A stretch of DNA of 64,000 bases. Origin: Enterocytospora artemiae (lineage: Eukaryota; Microsporidia). The notes beneath the pieces are model-generated. The model was not told the DNA's origin. It searched no databases and saw only the letters and a list, made by a program, of their open reading frames with translations. This document shows, in pieces, positions 38,406-47,409 of the stretch. The translations under genes were made by a program, and so were the position numbers. Every line of letters begins with the position of its first letter. The stretch's first letter is position 1. The stretch covers positions 310,001 through 374,000 of the forward strand of contig JASNGC010000003.1 of NCBI GenBank assembly GCA_038659295.1, given 5' to 3'.

Positions 38406-40001
38406 TCAAAATTGAGATACTCTTGAAATTATTTCATGGTCACAATAGATATTTTTCGAGAGAACTGATAGCAACTCATCCCTCGAAAATGTCCTATTGT
38501 TCAGCAAATAGTAGCATGCCTCCTCAACTATACTGTCCCAGGTAATCAATTGAAGAGCCCAGACAATATTGCTCTTGAGAGAATTTCTTATGGATAGCAA
38601 AAAATACTGCTTCAGGGAATTCTGATCATTTCTCGCAATTGACTTCAGGGTGTCCAGTGTGTTTTCTAAATCCTCTAGCCTATAATAGCAGAAACTAAGA
38701 TTTTTGGAAATATTTACACTTTGAGGATTTCCCAATTTTAGTTTCTTGAAAACACCTATCGCATCGGCAATTCTATCCAGTTCAACCAAAATACATCCAT
38801 ACGAATAAAGAATCTCTTCATTTTCGGGTGCTAGACTCAATGCTTGTTCCATGGCCAAAGCAGCTAAATCAAATTTCTTTTGATTAAAATAAAACAACCC
38901 CTTTGCTCTATATGGCTCATAAGATCTAAAAATGTCTGCTGCAATGTCATAGTATGCAGGGTTTTGACAGATATGGCCTAACTTTATATTTAGGTTAGAT
39001 AGTTTCATACTATCGACTCTATTCTTGGGAGTACCTATTTTGAGTATATAGGAATTTATCTCATCAACACATCTTTCATATGATTTCATGGCAATTAAGC
39101 AAGTGATTCTTTGACTACGAACAACATAATTCTGCAAAATACCGTAGGCTCCAGAATAGTCAAATTCGTTCATCAATGATGTACCCAGGGCAATTAAAAC
39201 ATCAAATTTGAATAAAATTGGCAACTCAAAGGTTTTTTCCGTGATGTTGATTTTATAATCGACGAATTTCGATAATTTTCCCGATTGGTTGAAAATAGTA
39301 GAATAAAGCTGTCTAAACACTACCTCCATGTGGATTCTAATGTCTAAATCAATAAGAAATGTTCCGAGCACTTTATCATCTTTTGGAACGGCTTCCTCTA
39401 ACTGCCGAACCTCATGATCAAAGGTTGCCAAACCATCTTCTTGCAAATCAAACAAGGCCCTGTTTACATACGCTTCAACATAAGTTTCCAAAAGAGATGG
39501 ATTTTCTTCAGTTGCTATAATTTCCTTGAGTTTGATATACAGATGGATCATTTGATAAATATCAAGTCTAAACACCTTAAAATCAGGAAAGGAAGCATGG
39601 TTTTGAGTGTATGGTGTTTCTTTTTTCAGACCCGGAGAAGTAATGTCCAGTACTGTGGTTACAAATTTGTTTCCCACTCTACTTTCTGCATCAGCCCCCA
39701 TCATCTGATAGTCCATGTCCAAATTCAGAATATTATAGGCTGAGGAGAAGTCTAGAAAAGAAACATACATTAGACTTCTTTCTACTACAGGCAAGTCATC
39801 CGGAACATCAAAGCTTTCTGGTGACTTCAAACATAAGTTCTTAATATACAAAAATCTTGCGCGATTTATAGGACTCAAGCTACTTGGGTCTGTGTTTTCT
39901 AAGAAGCAGATATTAGATACACCCTCCCTATATATCTCGAATTCCTCATTTGATGCTGACTGATTGCAGTTTAATTCTAAAAAGTGTTCGAAATCAGCCA
40001 T
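38406..40001 (-). CDS. TPR protein related to EMW1/TTC27
   Basis: A 531-residue helical protein with TPR repeats in the second half. KSYERCVDEINSYILKIGTP, LGHICQNPAYYDIAADIF and AKGLFYFNQKKFDLAALAME match the TTC27/Emw1 pattern of LGDLTKDP-x-YY-x-KAW, then R-x-LG-x-YYF-x-KKEYEKA. Two further TPRs follow. TTC27 is an essential protein linked to cell wall integrity in yeast and to large GTPase assembly in animals. ACCC lies about 10 bases before the ATG at 40001, 6 codons inside the longest frame. Another TPR protein is possible. Confidence 0.55.
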   Translation of the reverse strand: MADFEHFLELNCNQSASNEEFEIYREGVSNICFLENTDPSSLSPINRARFLYIKNLCLKSPESFDVPDDLPVVERSLMYVSFLDFSSAYNILNLDMDYQMMGADAESRVGNKFVTTVLDITSPGLKKETPYTQNHASFPDFKVFRLDIYQMIHLYIKLKEIIATEENPSLLETYVEAYVNRALFDLQEDGLATFDHEVRQLEEAVPKDDKVLGTFLIDLDIRIHMEVVFRQLYSTIFNQSGKLSKFVDYKINITEKTFELPILFKFDVLIALGTSLMNEFDYSGAYGILQNYVVRSQRITCLIAMKSYERCVDEINSYILKIGTPKNRVDSMKLSNLNIKLGHICQNPAYYDIAADIFRSYEPYRAKGLFYFNQKKFDLAALAMEQALSLAPENEEILYSYGCILVELDRIADAIGVFKKLKLGNPQSVNISKNLSFCYYRLEDLENTLDTLKSIARNDQNSLKQYFLLSIRNSLKSNIVWALQLITWDSIVEEACYYLLNNRTFSRDELLSVLSKNIYCDHEIISRVSQF

Positions 40002-40101
40002 TTTTAAGAGGGTCTCCAAGTATTTGATTGAAAATTTCCCGTAATTTTTGAAAAATTACACACACCACAAGTGGAAGAAACAGCCACCTCAATCTCTCTT
40101 A

Positions 40102-40107
40102 TTTATT
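40102..40107 (-). terminator. AATAAA poly(A) hexamer containing the GAPDH stop codon
   Basis: The reverse strand reads GTGAATAAATAAGAG, with the TAA stop within the hexamer. Confidence 0.5.
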
Positions 40108-41074
40108 CACTGTACTTTTCATTGACGTATCTCACCAAATCTACAACTCTACAAGAGTATCCATGCTCATTATCATACCAGCAGATCAACTTGAAAAATT
40201 TCGGATTGAGCTGAATAGATGCATGTAAATCAAAGATAGAACTTCTTGAATTTCCTATAATGTCGGAGCTAACGATCTCTTCAGTAGTCAGCTCAATAAC
40301 TCCAGACTGTTTTCTAATATCTTCGGCAATCTGTTGTAAACTAGTTTCCTTTTCAACTCTTACCACCAAGTCGACAACCGAAGCATTCTGCACTGGCACC
40401 CTGAAAGCCATTCCATCAATCTTGCCTTCTAACTCTGGAATTACATGGCTGACTGCCTTAGCTGCACCTGTACTGGCAGGGATAATATTAAACGCACTTC
40501 TGGAACTTCTCCACTTCTTTCCCTTTGAGTCTACAGTAGATTGGGTTGCAGTCAAAGAATGAACTGTTGTCATCAATGCCTCCTTTATTGTATACCTGTC
40601 ATTGATCAGCTTGGCAATAGGTGCCAAACAATTTGTTGTGCAACTTGCAGCACTAATTACCTTGTCATTCATGTCAACTTCAGTATGGTTTACTCCATAG
40701 ACATACATCTTAATATCTGTGGATGGTGCGGTTAGAAAGACCTTTTTACATTTATGTCCTGAAGAACTTTCTGCATCTAAAAACACACCACTCGATTCTA
40801 TAACATAGTCTATGCCATATTTCTTCCAGGGAATATCCTTTGGACTCTTTTTCCTGCTCAAAATAGTTTTGACTCCCTGGTAAACCACAGAATCTCCTTC
40901 TATCTCTACCGATTGGCCCTCACCATAGAAGACAGAGTCATGCTTCAACAAATATTTTAAGTATTCCAGGTCAATAAATGGATCATTAACAACAGGAACA
41001 TCGATTCCAGATTTCACAAGAATTTTGTATATGTTTTTTCCAATTCTTCCAAACCCATTTATACCAACTTTCAT
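40103..41074 (-). CDS. GAPDH: Glyceraldehyde-3-phosphate dehydrogenase
   Basis: This glycolytic enzyme oxidises glyceraldehyde-3-phosphate with NAD+. The 323-residue product starts with the Rossmann motif GINGFGRIGK. It has the catalytic cysteine in ISAASCTTNCLAPIAK, the catalytic histidine in TTVHSLTATQ, the phosphate-binding STGAAKA and the cofactor-contact WYDNEHGYSCR near the C-terminus. Length fits the family (about 335). CCCC precedes the ATG by 4 bases. The stop codon lies inside AATAAA (40102-40107 on the reverse strand). Glycolysis is a core energy route in microsporidia. Confidence 0.97.
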   Translation of the reverse strand: MKVGINGFGRIGKNIYKILVKSGIDVPVVNDPFIDLEYLKYLLKHDSVFYGEGQSVEIEGDSVVYQGVKTILSRKKSPKDIPWKKYGIDYVIESSGVFLDAESSSGHKCKKVFLTAPSTDIKMYVYGVNHTEVDMNDKVISAASCTTNCLAPIAKLINDRYTIKEALMTTVHSLTATQSTVDSKGKKWRSSRSAFNIIPASTGAAKAVSHVIPELEGKIDGMAFRVPVQNASVVDLVVRVEKETSLQQIAEDIRKQSGVIELTTEEIVSSDIIGNSRSSIFDLHASIQLNPKFFKLICWYDNEHGYSCRVVDLVRYVNEKYSE

Positions 41075-41333
41075 CCAAGGGGATTGGTGCTGAAGATAAA
41101 AACTTTATTAAACTAATAGGATTTTTTATTTTTAAGGGGTTAGCGTCTGAAGTAATCTTCTACAAATATCAGCATCTCAACTGTATTATTGGCTGGTAAT
41201 AGCAAAAATTAAAAGTTGTTTATTGGTATTACTGATGTTCACAGTCAGACGAGTTATCACCCAATTAACTGAGATTTTCATTGAAAAAATATGTAAACTC
41301 CCAGAAACAGACTTTTGATTAGAAAGTATTGAT

Positions 41334-43364
41334 TTACTTGGTCGAGTTATCGGCTTCCGGAAGCATCGACAATAGTCTCTTCATCGTTAGCCCTGGTGTA
41401 AAATCAATTTCATTGAAGTCAGAGTTCTGTTGCGATAATTTTTCATAGTCTAGCTTGTCACAGGGATATATTTGTGTAGTTTCTGTGAAGCAGTCCAAAA
41501 TCCCACACTCCTTCATTACATCTGGAATGGAGGTTGTTCCGAAAACAAAAAGCTTCTTTTTCCCCTCATGTTTGATGAATATTTTCAAGGCCTGCAGCAC
41601 AATATTGCTGAATCGCGGACCAATATTGACATACTCTATCAGTGACTCAATTTCATCCAATATAATAATTGACTCCTCAGATTTGTAAGCATCGGAAAAT
41701 CTTCCCTTTATGAAATTAACCTTTTCGTATTCATTCATTCCAACTAAATCCTTAGGGCTTATGATCTTAATAAACGGAAACTGGCTATTAATGGCAATTC
41801 GAACTGCAAGTGTGGTCTTTCCCGTCCCAGTGGCTCCGTACAAGAGTAAAGAACTGGTATTGTATAGGTTGGTGTTCTGTAATTTAGTCAAAAGCTCATT
41901 TCCCAGATTGATTGCAGCTATAAACTGATCTGTTTCATAAAATACCTTACTATATGTTGAATATTCATCTTCATCCACTCCGAAGGCAGGCTTCGTCTCA
42001 TTCAGTGCCTCCATCATATCAGCCATCGTGATGTTGATTCTATCGTTCTCCACAACTGTCTTATCGCCTTCACTCCTAACTTTTCTTTCAAGAGCAAAGG
42101 AGCCTGCTCCCCTCACAACTGCCGAAATCTCAGCACCAGTGTAGTTTTTGGTAAGGGAGGAAAGCTGCTTCAGATCAACATCATCATTCATAAACCGATT
42201 CCCGATCATTTGCTTGGTGTGAATTTGGAATATTTCTAGCCTACTTGATTCGTCTGGCAAGGAGATTTCCAGGTGAATTTCAAATCTACCAGGTCTGAGC
42301 AAGGCTTCATCGATCAGATCCAGTCGATTGGTCATACCAATAACCAAAATGTTATTTAAGCTCTCAACCCCATCGATTTTGCTGAGGAGTTGATTTACCA
42401 CCTGGTCACCAACTCCAGTGGAGTCAGACCCTCTCTTTTTACATATCGCATCAATTTCATCAAAAATAATTATATGCAGCGGGCTATTTTCTTTTTTGGA
42501 CTTGTAATCTTCCTCTGCCTCGTGGAACAACTTTCTAATGTTCTCTTCACTCTGCCCTACATACTTGTTTAGAATCTCAGGCCCGTTAACGATTTTAGGA
42601 GGCAGTGCATTCAGAAGGGAGCCCAGTTTTCTGGCAATCAGCGTCTTACCAGTACCCGGTGGTCCATATAACATAATGCCTTTTACATGCGGTATACCCA
42701 TTTTTTTAATTGTATCTGGATCAAATAGACGTTGAACAAAAGCTCTTCTAAACATTTGTTCAAACTCCTTTTTCAAGCCACCTATTTCCAGCTTTTCAAA
42801 GCTGAAATTTGGCTTGAGGAGGTTACTCTGAAGATTGCTGTTTTTTATACTAATTCTTGATGATGTGGAACTAACAAATATTTCCGTATTTTCAGAAATA
42901 ATACCAAATGCATTTGGCTCATCAAACAGAATATCCTCCACCGTAAGAATAAGTTTTGTTCCAGAATAGGGTATGATTAGCTTCTGGTTGAAGTTTAGGG
43001 GGATTTTATAGATTTCCCCCTTTAGGTACTCTGTAAATTCCACAGCATCTATCTCTAAATTTACAAGAGCCTGAACTTCAGCCTTGAACTTGGCAATCTT
43101 TATTTCTTCGATATATTTGGAGTCGAATGGAAGAAGAGAAATTTCAGAGCCCAAATTTTTGTTCAGAAACTCTCTCTGAATTTTGTTTGCTTGAACGTAT
43201 TCTACACCAACTTCCGGATCAAATTCACAGAGAAAAAGCATTGAATTTCCGACAAAAACATACGACTCCTCATTGATCTTCAAACTGGAATGCTTATGGT
43301 TTACAAACAAAACGTTTCTTGTGGATCTTTCAGGTGTGGTTTTCTGCAAAATGAGATCCTTCAT
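41334..43364 (-). CDS. SEC18: NSF/Sec18 membrane-fusion AAA ATPase
   Basis: Sec18 disassembles SNARE complexes after fusion. The 676-residue product has an N-domain (about 1-185) and two AAA modules. D1 has Walker A GPPGTGKT, Walker B IIIFDEIDAI, LLRPGRFEIHLEI and the SRH. D2 has GATGTGKTT and IILDEIE and is less conserved, as in the family. IGGLKKEFEQMFRRAFVQRL just before D1 and MGIPHVKGIMLYGPPGTGKT are Sec18-specific. A longer frame opens 14 codons upstream, but CCC lies 4 bases before the ATG at 43364. Cdc48/p97 would have two equally conserved modules. Confidence 0.93.
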   Translation of the reverse strand: MKDLILQKTTPERSTRNVLFVNHKHSSLKINEESYVFVGNSMLFLCEFDPEVGVEYVQANKIQREFLNKNLGSEISLLPFDSKYIEEIKIAKFKAEVQALVNLEIDAVEFTEYLKGEIYKIPLNFNQKLIIPYSGTKLILTVEDILFDEPNAFGIISENTEIFVSSTSSRISIKNSNLQSNLLKPNFSFEKLEIGGLKKEFEQMFRRAFVQRLFDPDTIKKMGIPHVKGIMLYGPPGTGKTLIARKLGSLLNALPPKIVNGPEILNKYVGQSEENIRKLFHEAEEDYKSKKENSPLHIIIFDEIDAICKKRGSDSTGVGDQVVNQLLSKIDGVESLNNILVIGMTNRLDLIDEALLRPGRFEIHLEISLPDESSRLEIFQIHTKQMIGNRFMNDDVDLKQLSSLTKNYTGAEISAVVRGAGSFALERKVRSEGDKTVVENDRINITMADMMEALNETKPAFGVDEDEYSTYSKVFYETDQFIAAINLGNELLTKLQNTNLYNTSSLLLYGATGTGKTTLAVRIAINSQFPFIKIISPKDLVGMNEYEKVNFIKGRFSDAYKSEESIIILDEIESLIEYVNIGPRFSNIVLQALKIFIKHEGKKKLFVFGTTSIPDVMKECGILDCFTETTQIYPCDKLDYEKLSQQNSDFNEIDFTPGLTMKRLLSMLPEADNSTK

Positions 43365-43638
43365 ACTTGGGTAGGTAAAATTAAAAATATTTTTGAACCG
43401 AAACAATCAAAAGCCAATAAATTTTTAGTAATAGTATTTATAAATAAATATAACTCAACAAAATATTGATACCCAGTCCCATTATGGTTAATAGTCTGGA
43501 AATATAGGCCAACCTTGTCTGGAGAGGGAGAAATTGTACCGCTGCAGAATCGTATGTTTAAGGTGTGTGTGATGCAAAAACATATGCGGTTTACATATAA
43601 CAAGATATCCAGTCTATTTTTCCAATCCAGTGTATTAA

Positions 43639-43824
43639 CTATTTGTTTACTTTCATTATTCTATCAATCTTCTCCTTAATGGTAACAGCAGCATCCTCGG
43701 TAATAAAGATTTCAGTGTCATTGGCATCATACACTATGAAATTCTCAGTCTCACCGAGCTTAGCAATAACCTCCTTGATACTTGGTTCTGTTTCTATCAA
43801 ACAGCATTTTTTTATTTGAACCAT
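43639..43824 (-). CDS. TFB5: TFIIH subunit TFB5 (GTF2H5/TTDA)
   Basis: A 61-residue protein that matches TFB5, the smallest TFIIH core subunit, along its full length. It begins MVQIKKCCLIETEPSIKEVI (family [20 protein letters not shown]), continues FIVYDANDTEIFITEDAAVT (family FIIQDLDDTHVFV) and ends with a helix IKEKIDRIMKVN (family LQERVGELMDQN). TFB5 stabilises TFIIH through p52/TFB2 and is needed for nucleotide excision repair. The gene sits 113 bases downstream of RAD2 on the same strand, so two NER partners are neighbours. No C-run precedes the ATG. Confidence 0.82.
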   Translation of the reverse strand: MVQIKKCCLIETEPSIKEVIAKLGETENFIVYDANDTEIFITEDAAVTIKEKIDRIMKVNK

Positions 43825-43937
43825 TGAAATAAGGAATATCTATTTCAGATTTTAAAATAAATTGTGGAATTGTATAAAAGTGAGATATAGAATATAGGAG
43901 ATACTAAATATCCTCGAAGCAACCATTGGTAAGGCAC

Positions 43938-45965
43938 TCAATCTTCAACAGTATTGGGTGGTTGTATCCGCTCAACATGAAATATTATTTCTTCTGCTTT
44001 TCCTTCATCGATATCGTTCTCTCTTAAAAGATTCTTCAACTTTGTTACATTTACTCTACCGTTTTCAAATGAACCAATGTTTTTGGCCACAGGGTCTGTG
44101 TATATTTTATAGATTTTCAAACCCAGTTCCTTATTAACTTCAGGGTATATTGCATTGAGTATACTAACTATACACCTATCAGATAGAAGAGAATTGCTCT
44201 TATTGGGGGAGTATTCCTTTCTAGCACATTCCTGATTTAGATATGTTTTCCTATCTGGGGCAGAACTGCAATGAGTATCGGTGGTAAGGTTGTTAGTATT
44301 CAAAAATCCTCCACACACATCCTCAGAATCAGATATTGGATCACATCTTGTGTTGTGTTCGAAGTCCTCTTCTGTTTGAATCTGTCTAGTTTCCTCTGTA
44401 CACCTGTAATGTCTTTTATACTCCAAAATCTTTTTGTACGCCTTTTTAATACCCACATTCTTAACTCCTTCTGTATAATCAGATCCCAGAACCATAGACA
44501 TTAATATCAGATCATTTTGGTTCAGATTCATTTCTCTGGCAATATTATCTATGGAATACTCCAGTATTGGTTTATTCTTGGAGAAAAAGTTTTTGTAGAT
44601 CCTGGCACCATACAAGAGAATATCATTGTCTTCAGAAACTACGCCATCCACAACACCATTTAGGAACAGGTGTGCACATTGACTATCGGATTCCAGGGGA
44701 GAATCAATGTATCTAATATTAAAAATATCCAAAATAGATTTGAATTTGCCTGTGATATCTGAATTTTGTCCAAAGATATGGAAAGGGATCGTCATAGAAA
44801 CACCACTTTTATGAATATTCATATATTTGAGATTCAGATACTCTTTGATTTCTTCCAAACTTCTGCATAGAACTTGATCATTCTCTAATATAATATCATT
44901 ATTTTTGTGTTCTGCAGCCATTTCGCCAACTTCATCCCGGTTAGTGCTGTCATAGCGATCTTTGTATTCCCGAACCAACAATCTATAGTCCCCCATAATA
45001 TCATCGATATTCACCGACCTTTTCACATCCAGGTCTGCCTCTATATCTTCAATATCATCAGTGGAGCTTGTTACTCTGCCCTTCAAATTAGTCCTGCTCT
45101 TGTTAACATTATTCTTTGACTCATTCCTTATTTCTGCAACTATTTTACAATCACTCTGAATTGGTCTACTTTCTCCATTGAGCTCTCTTATCAACACATT
45201 GACCATATTTCTTCTTTTTACATTCTCCAATTGACTTTTCACAAAATTAATGTCACTGCTGTTATCAAGTGGGAGAGGCTCTTTGCGCTTTATACGCATT
45301 TCTATTAATCTCTTCAACTTCCTTGACTTAGACAAGGATCCATCGGGAAGATCATAAGAACTACCGTACTTGGACATTATCTGATGATTGTCCAACACAT
45401 TTTCTGTTATATCAACAACTTCTTGATCATCTGAGTACGAGCTATCATTTTCATCACCCCAATTATAGCTGTGGTTTTTTAGTTTCTCAGTCACTATCTT
45501 CTCAGTCTTCCCTAGAATATCAGACCTTATCTCTCCTCCATGCTCACATACCCGCATTTTGACATTACACACCTTACATATTCTGTTTTCAATAATTCCC
45601 TTTATTATGTTTTTCTGCTCACTTTCCATCAGCACTGCTTTCCTTTGAATAATCGTATCTCTCTTCAAAGCAGGTGTTCCTCCATCAAAAACAAATATCG
45701 GAACAATATTGTTATAGAGCAATTTGATGATTCTATTTATGAATAATACAATGGCAGTATTGCTTGACGCATCGTTGGTGTTGAAAGAGGAATTCTTTGG
45801 CATAAGAGAGTTGTTAGTTCCAATACGATCTCCTTGATTGGTGCTTGAAATTCCCTTAGTTAGCTGATGGATCCAGATCGATGCATCTACTGCTAATCGT
45901 TTGTTTTTTGGAATTGCTTTTACTCCACAGGGCTTGAGCAGTTGCCAGAGATTCGATACTCCCAT
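43938..45965 (-). CDS. RAD2: XPG/RAD2 structure-specific repair endonuclease
   Basis: RAD2 makes the 3' incision in nucleotide excision repair. The 675-residue product has the N region (MGVSNLWQLLKPCGVKAIP, KRLAVDASIWIHQL, VPIFVFDGGTPALKR), a long polar spacer, the I region (SPLESDSQCAHLFLNGVVDG, SEDNDILLYGARIYKNFF) and the helix-hairpin-helix (MVLGSDYTEGVKNVGIKKAY). ASIWIHQL, the TPALKRDT block and the long N-to-I spacer are XPG type rather than FEN1 or EXO1. The acidic residues of both metal sites remain. It is shorter than yeast RAD2 (1031), mostly in the spacer. CCC lies 4 bases before the ATG. Confidence 0.9.
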   Translation of the reverse strand: MGVSNLWQLLKPCGVKAIPKNKRLAVDASIWIHQLTKGISSTNQGDRIGTNNSLMPKNSSFNTNDASSNTAIVLFINRIIKLLYNNIVPIFVFDGGTPALKRDTIIQRKAVLMESEQKNIIKGIIENRICKVCNVKMRVCEHGGEIRSDILGKTEKIVTEKLKNHSYNWGDENDSSYSDDQEVVDITENVLDNHQIMSKYGSSYDLPDGSLSKSRKLKRLIEMRIKRKEPLPLDNSSDINFVKSQLENVKRRNMVNVLIRELNGESRPIQSDCKIVAEIRNESKNNVNKSRTNLKGRVTSSTDDIEDIEADLDVKRSVNIDDIMGDYRLLVREYKDRYDSTNRDEVGEMAAEHKNNDIILENDQVLCRSLEEIKEYLNLKYMNIHKSGVSMTIPFHIFGQNSDITGKFKSILDIFNIRYIDSPLESDSQCAHLFLNGVVDGVVSEDNDILLYGARIYKNFFSKNKPILEYSIDNIAREMNLNQNDLILMSMVLGSDYTEGVKNVGIKKAYKKILEYKRHYRCTEETRQIQTEEDFEHNTRCDPISDSEDVCGGFLNTNNLTTDTHCSSAPDRKTYLNQECARKEYSPNKSNSLLSDRCIVSILNAIYPEVNKELGLKIYKIYTDPVAKNIGSFENGRVNVTKLKNLLRENDIDEGKAEEIIFHVERIQPPNTVED

Positions 45966-46081
45966 TTTGGGATATGTAAAAATAACTAATTTGTATCAAC
46001 AATATATATGAATGGGATATCACTTGACTAAGTAATGCACTTAGGCCTACTGTCTCTATGTAAAGTAACATTTGCCTTTAG

Positions 46082-47113
46082 TTATTTATTCTTTGCAATA
46101 AATTCCAATATTTCTGACAATTTGAGGCCCTTTTTGAACAAAAAACTACTTATACCACATTTTACTCCGTCTATGTAGACAGCGTTGTTTACGACTCTCA
46201 AGTTTGTTGAGGTATTTTGGTGCACTTGATCATTTGATAAAATTTGAGTTTCGGTCTCATCAGTAGCCTGTTTCTGGGTCTGGTTGAAAACTTCATTGAC
46301 AGTATCGCCATCAATTCGATAATTTGTTTCATAATAATATTCGTTTCCTTCCGGAAGTACTGTTAGAAGATTCTTTTGAAATTCTTCGATTCCAAACAAG
46401 CATTGTAAATTAATTAAACCAGTGAAGTTAATTGGTAGGGAAATTATTGCACTGAAGTTGGATAAGGCATTAGAAGCATTGTCGTGTCGAATACCATTGT
46501 TGATTGATTGGGCCCCGTCACTATTTTCGTAAATTATAAGATCATCCTTACGATGTGAAAATATGTTGATCTCTGTATCACAGGATATTAGATCTGGAAT
46601 AATACAGTATGTATCTGTAAAAATACAACCACAAATGGATTGATGTTCCAGCCTTACTTTAGAGTACACTTGAGAGGTCAATTCATCCCTGGCATATGCA
46701 ACAGCTTCATCGGTTGAACCCAATGAGTTGCTTTTCTTGGAAATTACGAATAAATACTTCAATAGAAAGTAGAATACATCCATTCTATTTGTAAAGTGTT
46801 GTAGATATTTCTGAATATATTTAAAACGATTGTTTATAGAATTTTCTACAAAGATTACCGAAACTATTAATTTATCACTTATGTCTACAATAGCATCGTG
46901 GGATGAAATGGTATATACAGCTGATGGTGTTGGATGCCCATGCGTTATTGAAGCTGTCTTATGAAACAGATGGTCATAGCCTGCACCTGCATTTGGTATG
47001 TCAGAGAAAAAATCTAAATGTAAAACTTCGGATATTGCTTTTATAGAATCTTCCAAAGGTAGCCAATTTGACTTTAGGAGTAACACCAGGGCTTTTTCAT
47101 CATAAGTAGCCAT
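46082..47113 (-). CDS. Unknown protein
   Basis: A 343-residue soluble-looking protein I do not recognise. A CCC run lies 5 bases before the ATG at 47113, 13 codons inside the longest frame, and sets the start. The N-terminus is helical (ALVLLLKSNWLPLEDSIKAI). The centre has beta-like hydrophobic stretches (IISLPINFTGLINLQCLFG), followed by a polar linker rich in Gln/Thr/Asn and a final compact segment (NNAVYIDGVKCGISSFLFKK). AATAAATAA overlaps the stop. There is no membrane span, zinc site or nucleotide-binding motif. Confidence 0.7.
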   Translation of the reverse strand: MATYDEKALVLLLKSNWLPLEDSIKAISEVLHLDFFSDIPNAGAGYDHLFHKTASITHGHPTPSAVYTISSHDAIVDISDKLIVSVIFVENSINNRFKYIQKYLQHFTNRMDVFYFLLKYLFVISKKSNSLGSTDEAVAYARDELTSQVYSKVRLEHQSICGCIFTDTYCIIPDLISCDTEINIFSHRKDDLIIYENSDGAQSINNGIRHDNASNALSNFSAIISLPINFTGLINLQCLFGIEEFQKNLLTVLPEGNEYYYETNYRIDGDTVNEVFNQTQKQATDETETQILSNDQVHQNTSTNLRVVNNAVYIDGVKCGISSFLFKKGLKLSEILEFIAKNK

Positions 47114-47409
47114 TCTGAGGGCAAAATTAAGATATTCCCTTTGGTCATGCAAAAAATTAAATTATTGGAAGATACCGAGGAATACAAACTAAGTGAATAT
47201 TAGCAAAAGATATCGAAAGTCATATGAAACATAGCTTTTTTAAAGCATACTACTTCAATCAACTTGCCATATTAAGTGGAATAACGAGTATTGATTTAGT
47301 TACAATTAGATGCAAATTCAAATCAATGATTCTATTATACAAGAGTTAGATATTTTGGAACATTATTTATTAAAATGGATCTTCAACAGCTAATCAATGC
47401 GACAACGGA

